In this document: positions 38,301 through 47,300 of the stretch, piece by piece
Layout of the letters: each line of letters begins with the position of its first letter
How positions within the stretch are numbered: position 1 is the first letter of the stretch
Source: Cheilinus undulatus
Taxonomy: Eukaryota; Chordata; Actinopteri; Labriformes; Labridae
Reading direction: 5' to 3'
NCBI RefSeq assembly: GCF_018320785.1
Contig: NC_054875.1
Span: 2,919,001 to 2,983,000, forward strand
DNA: 64,000 nucleotides
The notes under the pieces: generated by a model
Databases searched by the model: none
Told to the model about the DNA's origin: nothing
Seen by the model: the letters and a program-made list of their open reading frames with translations, nothing else
Program-made: the position numbers and the translations under genes

Positions 38301-41300
38301 GCAGGTACATGCCACGTTCCTCTTTTTCTGCCTTTAGCAATGAAAGGCCAAGCGTTGTAATCTTCATCACATGTTAAAGTCAGAGCCTCCACTGAGTCGG
38401 GTTGGCCTCAGTCTAGAAAAAAAATCTCATTTTGGTGCTAGAAACGATACTTTGAGTTGCAGTGAAACACATGAAGCATGAGTGAAGGTGCTGATATGAA
38501 CAGTTTGGGTTTAGACTAGGGCTGGGCAATTAATTGCAAATTAGATTAGATCTTAATGTGGCCTGCTGCAATTTTCAAGTCGCAGAAGTTGCAATATTCC
38601 TTCAACTTGAAATGTGTCAAAATAGCACTTAAATAAATAAATTTTTTGCAGCGGCAGAGATTTTATGCACATTATGCAAACATTCAAGTGTCAGTGTTTT
38701 TTATAATGGTTTACAAAAATCCTCCTTTTCGTGTATTGTGTATGTTTTTCTTAAAATGAGGGACATAAATATAATAGTGCCCTTAAACAAAGCAAATGAC
38801 ATCACATTTGCAATATGAGCAAAAATAGTTAGCTCATTCTATCTAAAACTGATGAGGCCTAGTGTTACTTCACGAAAGTCACACCCCAGCTGTGATCAGC
38901 TGGTAGCCAGCTTCACCTCCTCCACCCCAGCCGCCTCCTTTACAGCTTAAAGCTTGTTGCACCCCCATATTCAGATTCATTCTACTATGGATTAATTGCT
39001 TCAAAAATAGCTTCATTGTTTTCAGTACACATTGTAACGGCCCCCGGTGTGGTAAAAAAATGCAGCGAGTCTCGACTAATGCTTCTCGTTGGGTTTATTG
39101 ATGTACTCAAAGCACCGTGAAAACTAAAACAAAAGTCAAAGTCTTAGTGACAATTCACATCTGACAACAATGCACAAACCCCCCCAAATCAAACATCATC
39201 AAAGATGAACAAACAATATATTTAACACGCTTCATATTGCATCACAGTATCTCAGATAAACAATGAACATTTGAGGCAACGAATAAGTTTGTGCAAGGAA
39301 AATACACAAAATGTCCTTAACAAGAATGTGACGTCACACGCCAACAACGGCATGTAGACGCACACCTAACAAATGACCACTGGGCGACTCTACCAAAGAT
39401 ACAATTTAACAAGACATAAACAACTCTTACATACCTCAGTCCACTCACCAAAGGTCGTTAGGCTACATGAAATCCCCACAAACTCCTAAACACGATGTGT
39501 TTAATCAACATACTGTCGTTTCTTCAAGTCGAACAAAAAAAGGTCCTCGTTTGTCTCTTTACTCTTTCAGTGCGTGACAGTCTGGTCTCCGGCGCTGCTG
39601 CGTCCCTCACTCATGCTACCGGGACAGTAGATTCCTTCTGCCGTCAACCCGGCAGGTCGTAAAATACCTGGGTGATACAGACTACTGACCAACAAGGGAA
39701 GGCAAGAGTGCCGCCGTGAGGCTTGTTGCCGTAATTGTAGATGAGTCGCCCGGATCGACAATAATCACAACAATATTTACAAACCAAAACTACCCAAAAC
39801 CAAGCCACCATCAAAGCAACAAAACAATTTGAAATATAATCAATACAACATTATGCGGTCAGTTACACACATGGTCTTATTTATGGAATTATTTATTGCA
39901 TGAATTTGTCGAAAAATACATTAGATTAACCCAAGAATAATCACATATTAAATTGCAATCGCAATATTTGGAAAAAGAATCACAATTAGATTATTTTTGC
40001 AAATCATTCAGCCCTAGTTTAGACAGATCAGCAACGCAATCAACACCAATGATTACAGAAAGAATTAATCTGCATAAATCAAAGTATCAAGCACCCACTT
40101 GAGTGAATAAAACATTCTGTTAAACATTTTTTTATCTACATGAAATAGAAAAGTTCTTTCTGTGCTCATTCTGCCATGGGACCCTTATGTGGGAATATTT
40201 GATGAGATGATAAGTACCAATTATATACATGGGGGTTGTTAAACAGTTCTGGTGCTGATCAGAGATTTAGTGATAAATTTATGAAGTCTGATTTTATTTC
40301 TATGAAACACAGTGCAGACGTGATCTTTTTAACCCTGTCTTTGCTGCAGAAAAAGAGCGTGTCGGCAGATGTTTCTGATGAAGTTAAAGCCAGCAGGGCG
40401 AGGAGCTTCTTGGCAGACATGAAGAAATGTCTCAGCCAGGTGAACTTCGACCGTATCGTCCAGGCTCTGCAGACGTACAAGAAGACGGACGACCTCGATG
40501 CTCTGCTGATGCAGACTGCTGTTTTGACCGAAGACGCTAACACTCACAGTCTGCTCCGGGGTGAGTCCCCTGAATTTCACTTTATAAAAACGACACCGTT
40601 TTAGCGTTAGTGAAGCTTAAGTCATCACCTACAAAACATCACTGGTTTATATGTCAACACAGCTATATTTACTTTATTGGTGCATTATTAACCATAACCT
40701 AACCCCTAACCACACCCCTTAAATAATACTTTACTAAAGCATCAGTAAAGCAGTCATTGCTTTGTTTATAAATGATGTATCAGATACTGTTTAAGTCAAT
40801 TCATATCTTAAGTCAGTTTGTTTTTTTGTGTTCTTTATTTACCTGAGCATCCATGATGGGGTGCGTTTGTGTTTCCATGTGCAACCTTTCCTTTGTGTCT
40901 CAGGCCTCTACCAGTTCATTCGTCCTCACCATAAGAAGAAGTTTGATGAAAAATGCGTGGAGCTGACGGGTCAGGGCTGTGGATACAAACCAGATCACTC
41001 TCTGGCAAAGGACGTGAAGAAAGCCCTGCTGCAAAGCGGTACGAGACACACGTATCACAGAAGCAGACACTCAGACGGGGCTGTGACATCTGTTCAATGG
41101 TCCCTGATGATTTATCTGACAGCACAGTGACCCTGTCTTTTTCTGTCTTTTGTTTTTAAAGCTTCAGACAAACCTCCTGCTGTGGGTCTCGCCTCCTCAG
41201 GTGTGACGTCTACCTGCTCTCAGCTGAACACACAACAGCTCAACCAAGGAGGACAACACCTGAGCCAGCAGGGGTTAAGGGAACCGCAGAAGCTCAATGA

Positions 41301-42597
41301 ACAGCAGAAAGGTGGGACTGAATGTCATTTTATCTCTAAATTATTTGGGGTTTAGAGTTTATAGTTAAACATTTTATTTTATCTGATGTACTGTAGTTGA
41401 GTTTGTTTGGTTTTTAACTGTTAGCATGCTGTTTTTAAGTTTTTCATTGTATTTTTTTTTACATCTTCCAGCTCAGGGATCACAGATGTAAATTAGCATT
41501 ATAGCTAACTCTGGCTCAAAGATGCATTATGTAGAATATCTGTCAGAGTGTCTATATTCATTTAAAAAAGCAACTATTCAGATTTTTTTTTAATTTAGGT
41601 TTAATTTTCAAACATTTCCTAAAGTTTTCAAAGACAGAGAAATTCTCAGTTTTCATAATTGTAACTGGACGTGTCTTTTATGAAGTGAGTTCGATCCCTC
41701 AAACTCATCTCTGTATCATGGACCTCCTGGTCTATTCACCCATGCTGCAGCCATAAAAATAACATTCCATTCAACATCATCACATTAAATATTGAATTTT
41801 AATAAATAAAGCCTCTTTTTCTTCAGGTTCTGCTCCCAAAAATGAAGCCCATGCTGCTTTTCTAGCTGATGTGAAAAAATCTTTGGGAGCAGAAAAGTCG
41901 TCTCAGCTCTTTCAGGCCGTTCTAAACTACAAGAAAACAGACAGCTACGAGAGCCTGGTGAGCACCGTGGTGAGCTTATTAACCGAGAAAGACGAGGACT
42001 TCAGCCTGCTCGTCCGTAAGTTAAAATCCCTAAATGCTGAGTTTTTATGTTCTTGTCATATTTAAAGGTGTGCTCATCATTATTATAATTGTTTATAACT
42101 GTTTTCTTCAGGATTTGGCACGTTTATTCGCCCTCATCATAAGAAACAGTACAAAGAGATGCTGGACGCTCTGATTGGTCAGCCCGTCTCTGCTGCTGAG
42201 GTTCCTGCTGCTGTGAGTGAAGAGCAGCAAGAAAACGGTACGGAAACCCCTGTAGACTAGAGGATTTTGCCTCATACTCTTTTTATCCTATTGTGTTTGC
42301 ATCACTGTGTTAAACCGACCTGCAGTAACGTCCACATTTGGGGCTTTTTGTTGAATTTATGTCGGAGGATTGGTGTTAAATAAATGGCAGTGTGTATTTT
42401 GTTTGTGATAATGAGCAAAAATTGAACACGTTTCTTCATACAACCCTATAAAATTGTTATTATTAGTATTAAAAGCATCGCATGTTCATGTATTACCTTA
42501 CAGCTCGTTTTATTTTGTTTTTACAGTTTTATCATCGCCGCCTCTCAAGACACAAAGCAAGATTTCCAGTTTCTTCTCGAGCAGCCAGAGAAAATAG
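20325..42597 (+). CDS. rtel1: Regulator of telomere elongation helicase 1 (RTEL1), Fe-S 5'-3' DNA helicase
   Basis: 33 coding exons join in phase to 1182 residues: 20325-20426, 21976-22174, 22520-22613, 22720-22801, 23615-23675, 25283-25358, 26896-26980, 27724-27789, 28127-28271, 28367-28405, 28493-28568, 28790-28887, 29409-29464, 29570-29641, 29727-29805, 29877-30009, 30295-30408, 30521-30561, 30795-30880, 31692-31769, 31897-31974, 32288-32434, 32518-32633, 37004-37127, 37523-37688, 37768-37925, 38209-38304, 40350-40560, 40904-41038, 41162-41311, 41827-42015, 42112-42237, 42527-42597. The product is an XPD-family nuclear helicase that unwinds T-loops, D-loops and G-quadruplexes. Visible: Walker A SPTGTGKT (Lys48), four Fe-S cysteines (145, 163, 172, 207), DEAH at 250-253, SEGLDF (motif V) and QAIGRVIRH (motif VI), all numbered as in human. 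Two harmonin-N-like domains follow (about 890-990 and 1057-1145, each with RPHHKK). The C-terminus carries a PCNA-binding box QSKISSFF (1169-1176). No C-terminal RING, unlike the long human isoform. The intron after 31769 has a GC donor. Confidence 0.97.
20427..21975. other. rtel1 intron 1
   Basis: It holds a 5'-truncated SINE at 21259-21375. The open frames at 21349-21783 and 21457-21873 show no recognisable protein. The rest is ordinary. Confidence 0.5.
21259..21375 (+). mobile_element. tRNA-derived SINE, 5'-truncated copy
   Basis: It has the body of the SINE family seen complete at 33318 (GCCTGTGGC, CTGTCTCTCCCC, CTGACTCTATCCACTGTCCTC, AAATAAAGGCATGAAAGCC), preceded by a weak B-box relic (CCCAGGTTTAAG). 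No clear target duplication. Confidence 0.7.
23049..23475. mobile_element. Truncated hAT of the GTTACTC/GGCTCTTT family with GTGGCAAAA array
   Basis: The left end CAGTGTTACTCCACCCTGCTC, followed by AAAGAGCCAAATTGTTGAAAAA, is the reverse complement of the right end of the element at 59151-61146. The interior from 23110 is an array of AAAAGTGGCAAAAATGGG units. The far terminus was not found. It lies in rtel1 intron 4. Confidence 0.72.
23802..25130. mobile_element. hAT (CAGGGGTGTCAAACTC) with array; 3' end lost, second hAT inside
   Basis: It starts CAGGGGTGTCAAACTCAGGGC after TGTTAGAG, a typical target. The interior 24050-24400 holds TTTGACCTTTT-type units as in the copy at 17823. Near the right end GTTGACCCTGTTAGGCTCTCAGG and TGACTGAATTAGACA match that copy, but the last bases are replaced by a TTATTTAACCTTTATTTAACC repeat, so the right duplication is missing. 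A TAGGGCTG-family hAT lies within (24406-24889). It sits in rtel1 intron 5. Confidence 0.78.
24406..24889. mobile_element. TAGGGCTG-family hAT nested in the element at 23802
   Basis: AGATTAAATCGCAATATGGCCTG and TTCAAATCACAGAAG match the subterminal part of the copies at 58608 and 38517. The right end is TTGTTCAGCCTTA. The first ~20 bp of the left end are lost or diverged. Confidence 0.65.
25131..25215. repeat. Teleost 'TTATTTAACCTTTATTTAACCAGG' repeat
   Basis: TTTTATTTTACTTATTTAACC and TTTATTTAACCAGGCTACTCCCAGTGAGATCAAAGATC are a dispersed motif very common in fish. It abuts the broken hAT end. Class not assigned. Confidence 0.6.
25359..26895. other. rtel1 intron 6
   Basis: It contains a complete SINE at 26286-26457. 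The stretch around 25885-26190 (CCTGATTAATGCTTCTGTGTCAG) resembles a dispersed fish element but no ends were fixed. The remainder is ordinary. Confidence 0.45.
26286..26457 (-). mobile_element. tRNA-derived SINE, full-length, minus strand
   Basis: Read on the minus strand it has a tRNA-like head (GGTCGAGTGGTTAAAGGCG A box; GGTTTGAATTC B box), the family body (CATGTCTCTCCC, GAGTCTATCCACTGTCC) and an AATAAAGGCACAAAAGGCCC tail. It is flanked by a perfect 15-bp duplication ACTGCAGTATAATCT (26271-26285, 26458-26472). Confidence 0.92.
26981..29408. other. rtel1 introns 7-12
   Basis: Intron 7 (26981-27723) and the short introns between exons 8 and 12 hold no recognisable element. Intron 12 (28888-29408) contains the dispersed tail described at 29195-29330. 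Confidence 0.45.
29195..29330. repeat. Teleost 'GTGTACCTAATAAAGTGG' repeat tail
   Basis: TGTCTTTACCATGTCTACATGCC followed by GAGGTGTACCTAATAAAGTGGTC and GTGAGTGTAT is a dispersed 3' tail familiar from fish genomes. Class not assigned. Confidence 0.55.
30920..31618. mobile_element. Non-autonomous hAT (CAGTGATACTCAAC termini) with GCCACTTTT array
   Basis: The left end is CAGTGATACTCAACGTGTGGCTC and the right end GAGTTGAGTAATACTG. Flanks are CTCTAGAG (30912-30919) and CTCTAGAT (31619-31626), a 7/8 hAT duplication. From 31010 to 31560 it is a degenerate array of TTTTTGCCACTTTTAGCCCA units. The 169-codon open frame at 31100-31609 is this array in translation. It lies in rtel1 intron 19. Confidence 0.92.
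31770..31896 (+). other. GC-AG intron of rtel1 (intron 20)
   Basis: The exon ends AATGAG and the intron begins GCATGT; the acceptor is ctcag at 31892-31896. Only this GC site keeps both flanking 78-nt exons in phase and gives [14 protein letters not shown], matching the family. The nearest GT (31774) would add four bases and shift the frame. Confidence 0.85.
33318..33508 (+). mobile_element. tRNA-derived SINE, full-length, plus strand
   Basis: The tRNA-like head has an A box (TAGTCGAGTGGTCAAGGCG) and a B box (GGTTCGAATCC). The body follows (CATGTCTCTCCCC, CCGACTCTATCCACTGCCC, AATAAAGGCACGAAAAAGCCC) and then a poly(A) tail. It is flanked by the direct repeat GAAAACTTGG (33308-33317, 33509-33518). 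Five copies of the family occur in the window. Confidence 0.93.
34153..36372. mobile_element. Large non-autonomous hAT (CAGTGGTTCTCAACC termini)
   Basis: The left end is CTGTCGTTCTCAACC and the right end GGTTGAGAACCACTG. The 8-bp duplication GTTTAGAG is exact (34145-34152, 36373-36380). Inside: CGACCCCCAAAATAAAG near the left end, two tandem 40-bp units (34462-34541, CACACTAGG...AATCAGAAGTA), an unclassified GTGACTTTGTCGCT-type segment from about 34618 to 35500, and an array of AAAAATGGTGAAAATTGG / AGTGGCAAAA units at 35740-36270. No transposase. Confidence 0.9.
36536..36760. repeat. Teleost repeat (TTCCGGGTCGCTGGGGAGCTGGAGCC type)
   Basis: CCCATTCCGGGTCGCTGGGG, GGAGCCTATCCCTGTGATTGG, GGGCAATTTAGAGTCACCAATT and GAGGAGAGAACC occur in the usual order of a very common fish dispersed repeat. 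Both ends are truncated. Class not assigned. Confidence 0.65.
37128..38208. other. rtel1 introns between exons 24 and 27
   Basis: Short introns without recognisable elements. Confidence 0.5.
38517..40016. mobile_element. Non-autonomous hAT, TAGGGCTG family, split by a solo LTR
   Basis: The left end is TAGGGCTGGGCAATTAATTG and the right end GCAAATCATTCAGCCCTA. The 8-bp duplication GTTTAGAC is exact (38509-38516, 40017-40024). Without the LTR insertion (39033-39867 plus one 5-bp duplication) it is about 660 bp and closely parallels the copy at 14711-15346. It lies in the rtel1 intron before exon 28. Confidence 0.93.
39033..39867 (-). mobile_element. Solo LTR, LTR-retrotransposon fossil, inside a hAT
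   Basis: 835 bp bounded by TGTAACGG and GTTACA, the TG...CA termini of an LTR, with the exact 5-bp duplication CACAT (39028-39032, 39868-39872). The uninterrupted hAT copy at 14711 reads ACACATGGTCTTATTTATGG at this point, so the edges are secure. No internal region or second LTR is present, which fits a solo LTR. Minus orientation is suggested by a minus-strand CAATAAACC about 60 bp from the GGCCGTTACA end. A Gypsy-like family is a guess. It is younger than the hAT it sits in. The open frame at 39567-39761 is not protein-like. Confidence 0.85.
40561..42526. other. Last rtel1 introns
   Basis: Introns at 40561-40903, 41039-41161, 41312-41826, 42016-42111 and 42238-42526 show no elements beyond AT-rich sequence. 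Confidence 0.5.
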
Positions 42598-44351
42598 AAA
42601 TAAAATGTATTTTTAAAAAGGAAAACTCAGTTAAGTTTCTGCTGAACGAGCCGGACCGGCTTCATTTTGGAACCTGGCTTCATCCCCGTCTGGACACTGA
42701 AAACAAATCTGCTGCAGAATAGACGAACTCTCTGATCTGCAGATTAAAATATCAAACTACCACTAAAATCAACTGAACTCTGTGGTATCTTTATGTATTT
42801 GAAAGCAGCGCTCAACTCTGAGCCATAGCATTTTATATTTTACCTTTATGAAAGTGCACAGACTATTCTGTATGAAATGAATGTGAAAATAATGTTGAAG
42901 ATTAAACTATTTTTATTATTTTTCTATTTTATTAAATTAAAATTGAGTTCACATGTGCTTCCTGTTTCCTGTGTAACAGCAGTGCTGTCTGAGCTCAACA
43001 ACAGAGCTCAACGATCTACAATAAATGTCTGTTTTTGATCATTTAGACCAGCTAGTACTCAGATTAGTGTGGTTCGTTTAAGGAAGTATGGCTGAGGTGG
43101 ACAGTTAAAGGTAGTAAGACTTCTGCAGATAAACCAAAACAAGAGCATTTAGTCACTGTGCAGTCAGTATGCTTGGACATTTACCATCCGAATACAAACA
43201 TGCTCTAACATGTTGATTCATTAAAATTAAGTGTCACTTGGTGTGTAGGTTTTTGTAGATATTTTAAATTTGAGGAGCCATCACCGTTGCTTTAAAACTG
43301 TGAAACTTAACAGTAAAAATCAGTGCTACAGTATGCTCTGCCTTATTCTGCTAGACAAATTTATTGCCTGAAAGTTTTAGAAAGTTTAGGACCTGACACT
43401 TTTTTATTTATTTAATAAAAAAGAGGCAGTTTTGACTCCAAATAGAACAAAACACAATTAGCAATTGACAGAGCGCATGATAACAATAAAGCACTTTATT
43501 ACAGAAGGTGCATATCTTATTTTACTCCATTTTTCTAGGACATAATGAAAATTTGGTAGATTATCAAGGAAATGCCTTGTTATCCGAGCTTTGTCATCAA
43601 AAGAAAAGAGATAAATAAGTTGAACTCTTGAAGCAGCTAATAAATTGGAAATAACCTGCATGATAGGAAAACCTAAAAAAAACTTGTCTGAATTTATTCT
43701 ATGTCCACTATTATACTATCCTTGGTTTTCCCTGGCACAAATTCCTGGACCCTGGACAGATGAACTGGGAGTTGCTCTGGAATTTAAAGGGAACAGAAAT
43801 TGGAAGAAATGATTTAAATAAGACGGTTGTAAAAAAAAAAAAGAAATCTGATTTTTTTCAGCAAAAAATAGGATTAAAAATCACCCTGTAAAAAAAGTAA
43901 AGTAAAAAAATTTAAAAAATCTTAAACATGACTGTTTAATCTGTTCTGTTTTTAATAATCAAACAGAAAGAAATTATCCCAAAATAAATCAAATGAAGAG
44001 GGGCTGTAAATAAAAATGGTTCATATTAAACAATAATTCTAGAGCCTGCCTAAGTCTATAAAAAAGTTAAGTTAAAAGTGTCTTCAGTGTTAATCAGTTT
44101 TAGCATGTCTTTAACATTTTTGTAAATATTATTGTGCTTATATCCTCAATGAAAGAGCATTTTGTCATTGAAGTTATTTTTCCCCATTTTTTATATTCTG
44201 TTTGTTTTATGTTATCAGTTTGATTTTTCTTTTTATTTCACCAATTTCAGCTATTTGAGCTTTCTAATACAAAGCAATGCTTTATTTGTTTATTTATTGA
44301 CGTGTAATTTTGAAAAGAAGAAAACTGTAACTCACGTTATGGACTTTGAAG
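42598..44351. other. rtel1 3' UTR and intergenic DNA before icmt
   Basis: The first AATAAA is at 43020-43025, about 420 bp after the rtel1 stop, and is the likely poly(A) signal. Beyond it no gene or complete element was recognised. Confidence 0.5.
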
Positions 44352-44361
44352 TCTCGCGAGA
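44352..44361. promoter_or_regulatory. TCTCGCGAGA promoter motif of icmt
   Basis: An exact palindromic TCTCGCGAGA lies 25 bp before the icmt start codon. The motif is known from TATA-less vertebrate housekeeping promoters. Role here inferred. Confidence 0.65.
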
Positions 44362-44386
44362 GGTCCCGTAGCAGAGTACTTCCATC

Positions 44387-47300
44387 ATGGCAGGCTGTAA
44401 GTTGGTGCTAGAAGGAAGAGTTAGTATAAACGCGTTTGTTTTAGGCCTCAGCGTGATTGTAATCCCACTTATCAGGACCTTTTTTGGACGTCTTGACTGG
44501 GTCTTTGATTATCTGACAGAAACTCCCGGGAAAATCGCGATTTGCTTTCATATTGCAGTTGTTAACGGCCTCTTGCTAACCATTTACAGGGGACCTCTGT
44601 ACAAGGTAAGCACTGACGTTAGGGAGACCACTTCCTGGTTTCTGCTTCATTTATTCTCTTTTTCATGTAATCATACATGTTAAGTTTTAAAGCAGCCTTT
44701 TGGTGATATATTTTATCTATTAGGAGATAAGACTGCGGGTTTTGACAGCACTTGTGTCGGCATTCATTGAAACAGTAGGCTCTGTAAAGCTCCCTGCTAG
44801 CTAGCATTAGCCCTCTAACATGTCTTATGTTAGCTAATCTGATTAGCTAAAGAAGAGTCAGACAGCTTGTGATGATGCTCCAAAGATAGAAGCCTAAGCC
44901 AGGTAAATCTGCTGAGTCTCACGGCCCTCTTCTCTCTTAGTATCTTTAATTTACTCTGTTAGCAGCCCTGACAGCCTCTGTGTGTGCAGGCAAACACTGA
45001 GAAAGAACCTCAATCTGATTTCTAGGGTGTTTTTGGTTTATGGTTGATTTTTTATCAAGGCTTAAAGTATTTCAAGAATAAACAAACGTCCGTTATATAT
45101 TTAACACTATCAACTAAATGAAATGGTTAAAGGTGTATAAGGGAAAAGCAGTCATTTTAACAGTGTTAGAGTAGCACTGACTTGATTTTATTGCATGGAT
45201 GAAATCCTAAATAGGGCTGGAAATATATCAACTTACTAAGATGTATAAATATATTATCAATATATATATCAAAGCGATATCAGATAAGACAGTTGTTTTA
45301 CTGTAGTACCAGACCTAATGCTGAGTAAAAAGATAGTTTACAAAAAATCACTATCAGTAATATGGTTATTTACCATAAGACAGTCTGTGATGTTAGGACT
45401 AATGGAGAATCAGCGCTTTATTTATTTTATTTAATTCAAGGAGAATTTTTAGGAATGCACGATAACGGATTTTTATGCTGATATTTAAAGATTAATTTGA
45501 ACTAGCGCTGAATGATTTAGTACAATAATCTAATTGCATTTTTTTCCTCAATATTGCAATTCCAATTTGATTTGCGATTATTACCTAAGTTCCTTATATT
45601 ATGTTTTTTAACCAACTTACACAAGCAATGAATCAGTCTATATTATAACCAGCACAATATTAGTTAAAACTAGAGCTGAACAATTCTAAAAAAAAATATC
45701 TAATTGTGAGGATTTTGACTCCTATGGCACATTGGGTAGGAACTGGTGTATTGAAGGGAGTTATAATTATTATGTCATTCTTATATTTAATAAGAAAAAC
45801 ATACAAAAAAGTGTGATTTTTGTAGACTTTTCTAAAAGAAAAAGTGCCTGTGGATGATTGCATGATATGTAATGCAAAACATCTCTGCTGCTGCAAAAAA
45901 GTTTTAAACTGCTTTTTTGACACAAATTTCAGGTTAAATAAATATTGCATCTTCTGCAATTTGAAAAGGAGGCCATAATGCGATTTAATCTAATTTTAGT
46001 TTATTGCCCAGCCCTACTTTAAACAAATTTGAATGTATAATGATGAAGAAAGAACAAACTTGAGTTCTTAAAATACACTTTGAAGTTTGTAGATTGAGAA
46101 TGAACAAAGAACAAGGCCTGAACTGGCTCTAACTAGGTCTGTTTGCCCAGCCTAAACTTTACAAACTTATTAGTACAAATAGCAAAAATTTGCAGTTGGT
46201 TGGTTTTTAAATACCAGCAGAATTTTTTTTTATCCGATGATACAACATCAGCCAGATAATACTGTGCATCCCTAGCATTTTTATTTATTGAATTTCACGA
46301 CTGGGTATTTTATTTTGTAATTCTTCAAGTACATGATGACATTGTGCAGTTTGATAAAAGTGCTTGTGTGACTTTTGGCACTTGAACCACATGGATCTGA
46401 CTCAGAACCAGAGGTCACGTTCACTAAAATGTTTCTATATTTAACAGAAGTTTTTTTAAAGGGTTATGTAATATAAAGAAGGCTGTCATTTTAACCAGCT
46501 GGATTAATGAGAATGACCCTGCATGCCAGCACACTCACAAGGGCAGATGCACAGACCTTTTCCATTTTGCAGACACAGCCCATCAGTGAGGTTATTCGAT
46601 CTCTTTAGAAAAAAATGAGTTCCTCTGCTATCTGTGCTTACAGCGCACTGGAGGTAGCTTAAGGCATCAGTTATGGAGGGCTACAGCTGATGTGGTGCAG
46701 AGGCTCAGCTTGCTTCAAACTCTGCAGTTTTAAGCAGTGAGCACGAACTCTACACACAGTCTCATAAACAATTGCTTTAATTTTAAATCAAAGAATTAGT
46801 TTGTATGAATTATTTTTACACGCACCTGTATGCAGATGCTGCAAAAATCACAGACACACAGAGGCTTAGCCATTAGGGAGCTATTTCTGGAAGTTAATGT
46901 TCACTTCTCTTCAGTTTTCCTCATTAAGAAAGAGTGACAGCCTCATGTAAAGGGGTTTGAATGCTCTGTGGTATTTATGAGATTGCACATAAAATTTCCA
47001 GTGATCAGAGGTCTGGACTAATCAATAATGCTTAGCCTAAATAAATTCTGTTTTATGACTTTTTCATTATTATCATTAACATACTGAAGGAGTTAAATCA
47101 GTCAGAGGCTATACCTGCTCCACATGTGTGGAGACAGAGTCGTTGCACATGTAGAGGAGAATGTGAATGTCCTTTCTTGTTTCATTATTATAACTCCTAA
47201 AATTGAATGCTTTGTGGTAACTCTGAAAGTTAGACTAGAACAAACCAAAGCTGCGCATGTGTGGATGTTTTCTCACCCTGTTCAAGTGTGTGGAACAGTC

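Noticed and set aside
39567-39761. Minus-strand open frame within the solo LTR
   Set aside because: Short and without similarity to any retroelement protein; LTRs are normally non-coding.
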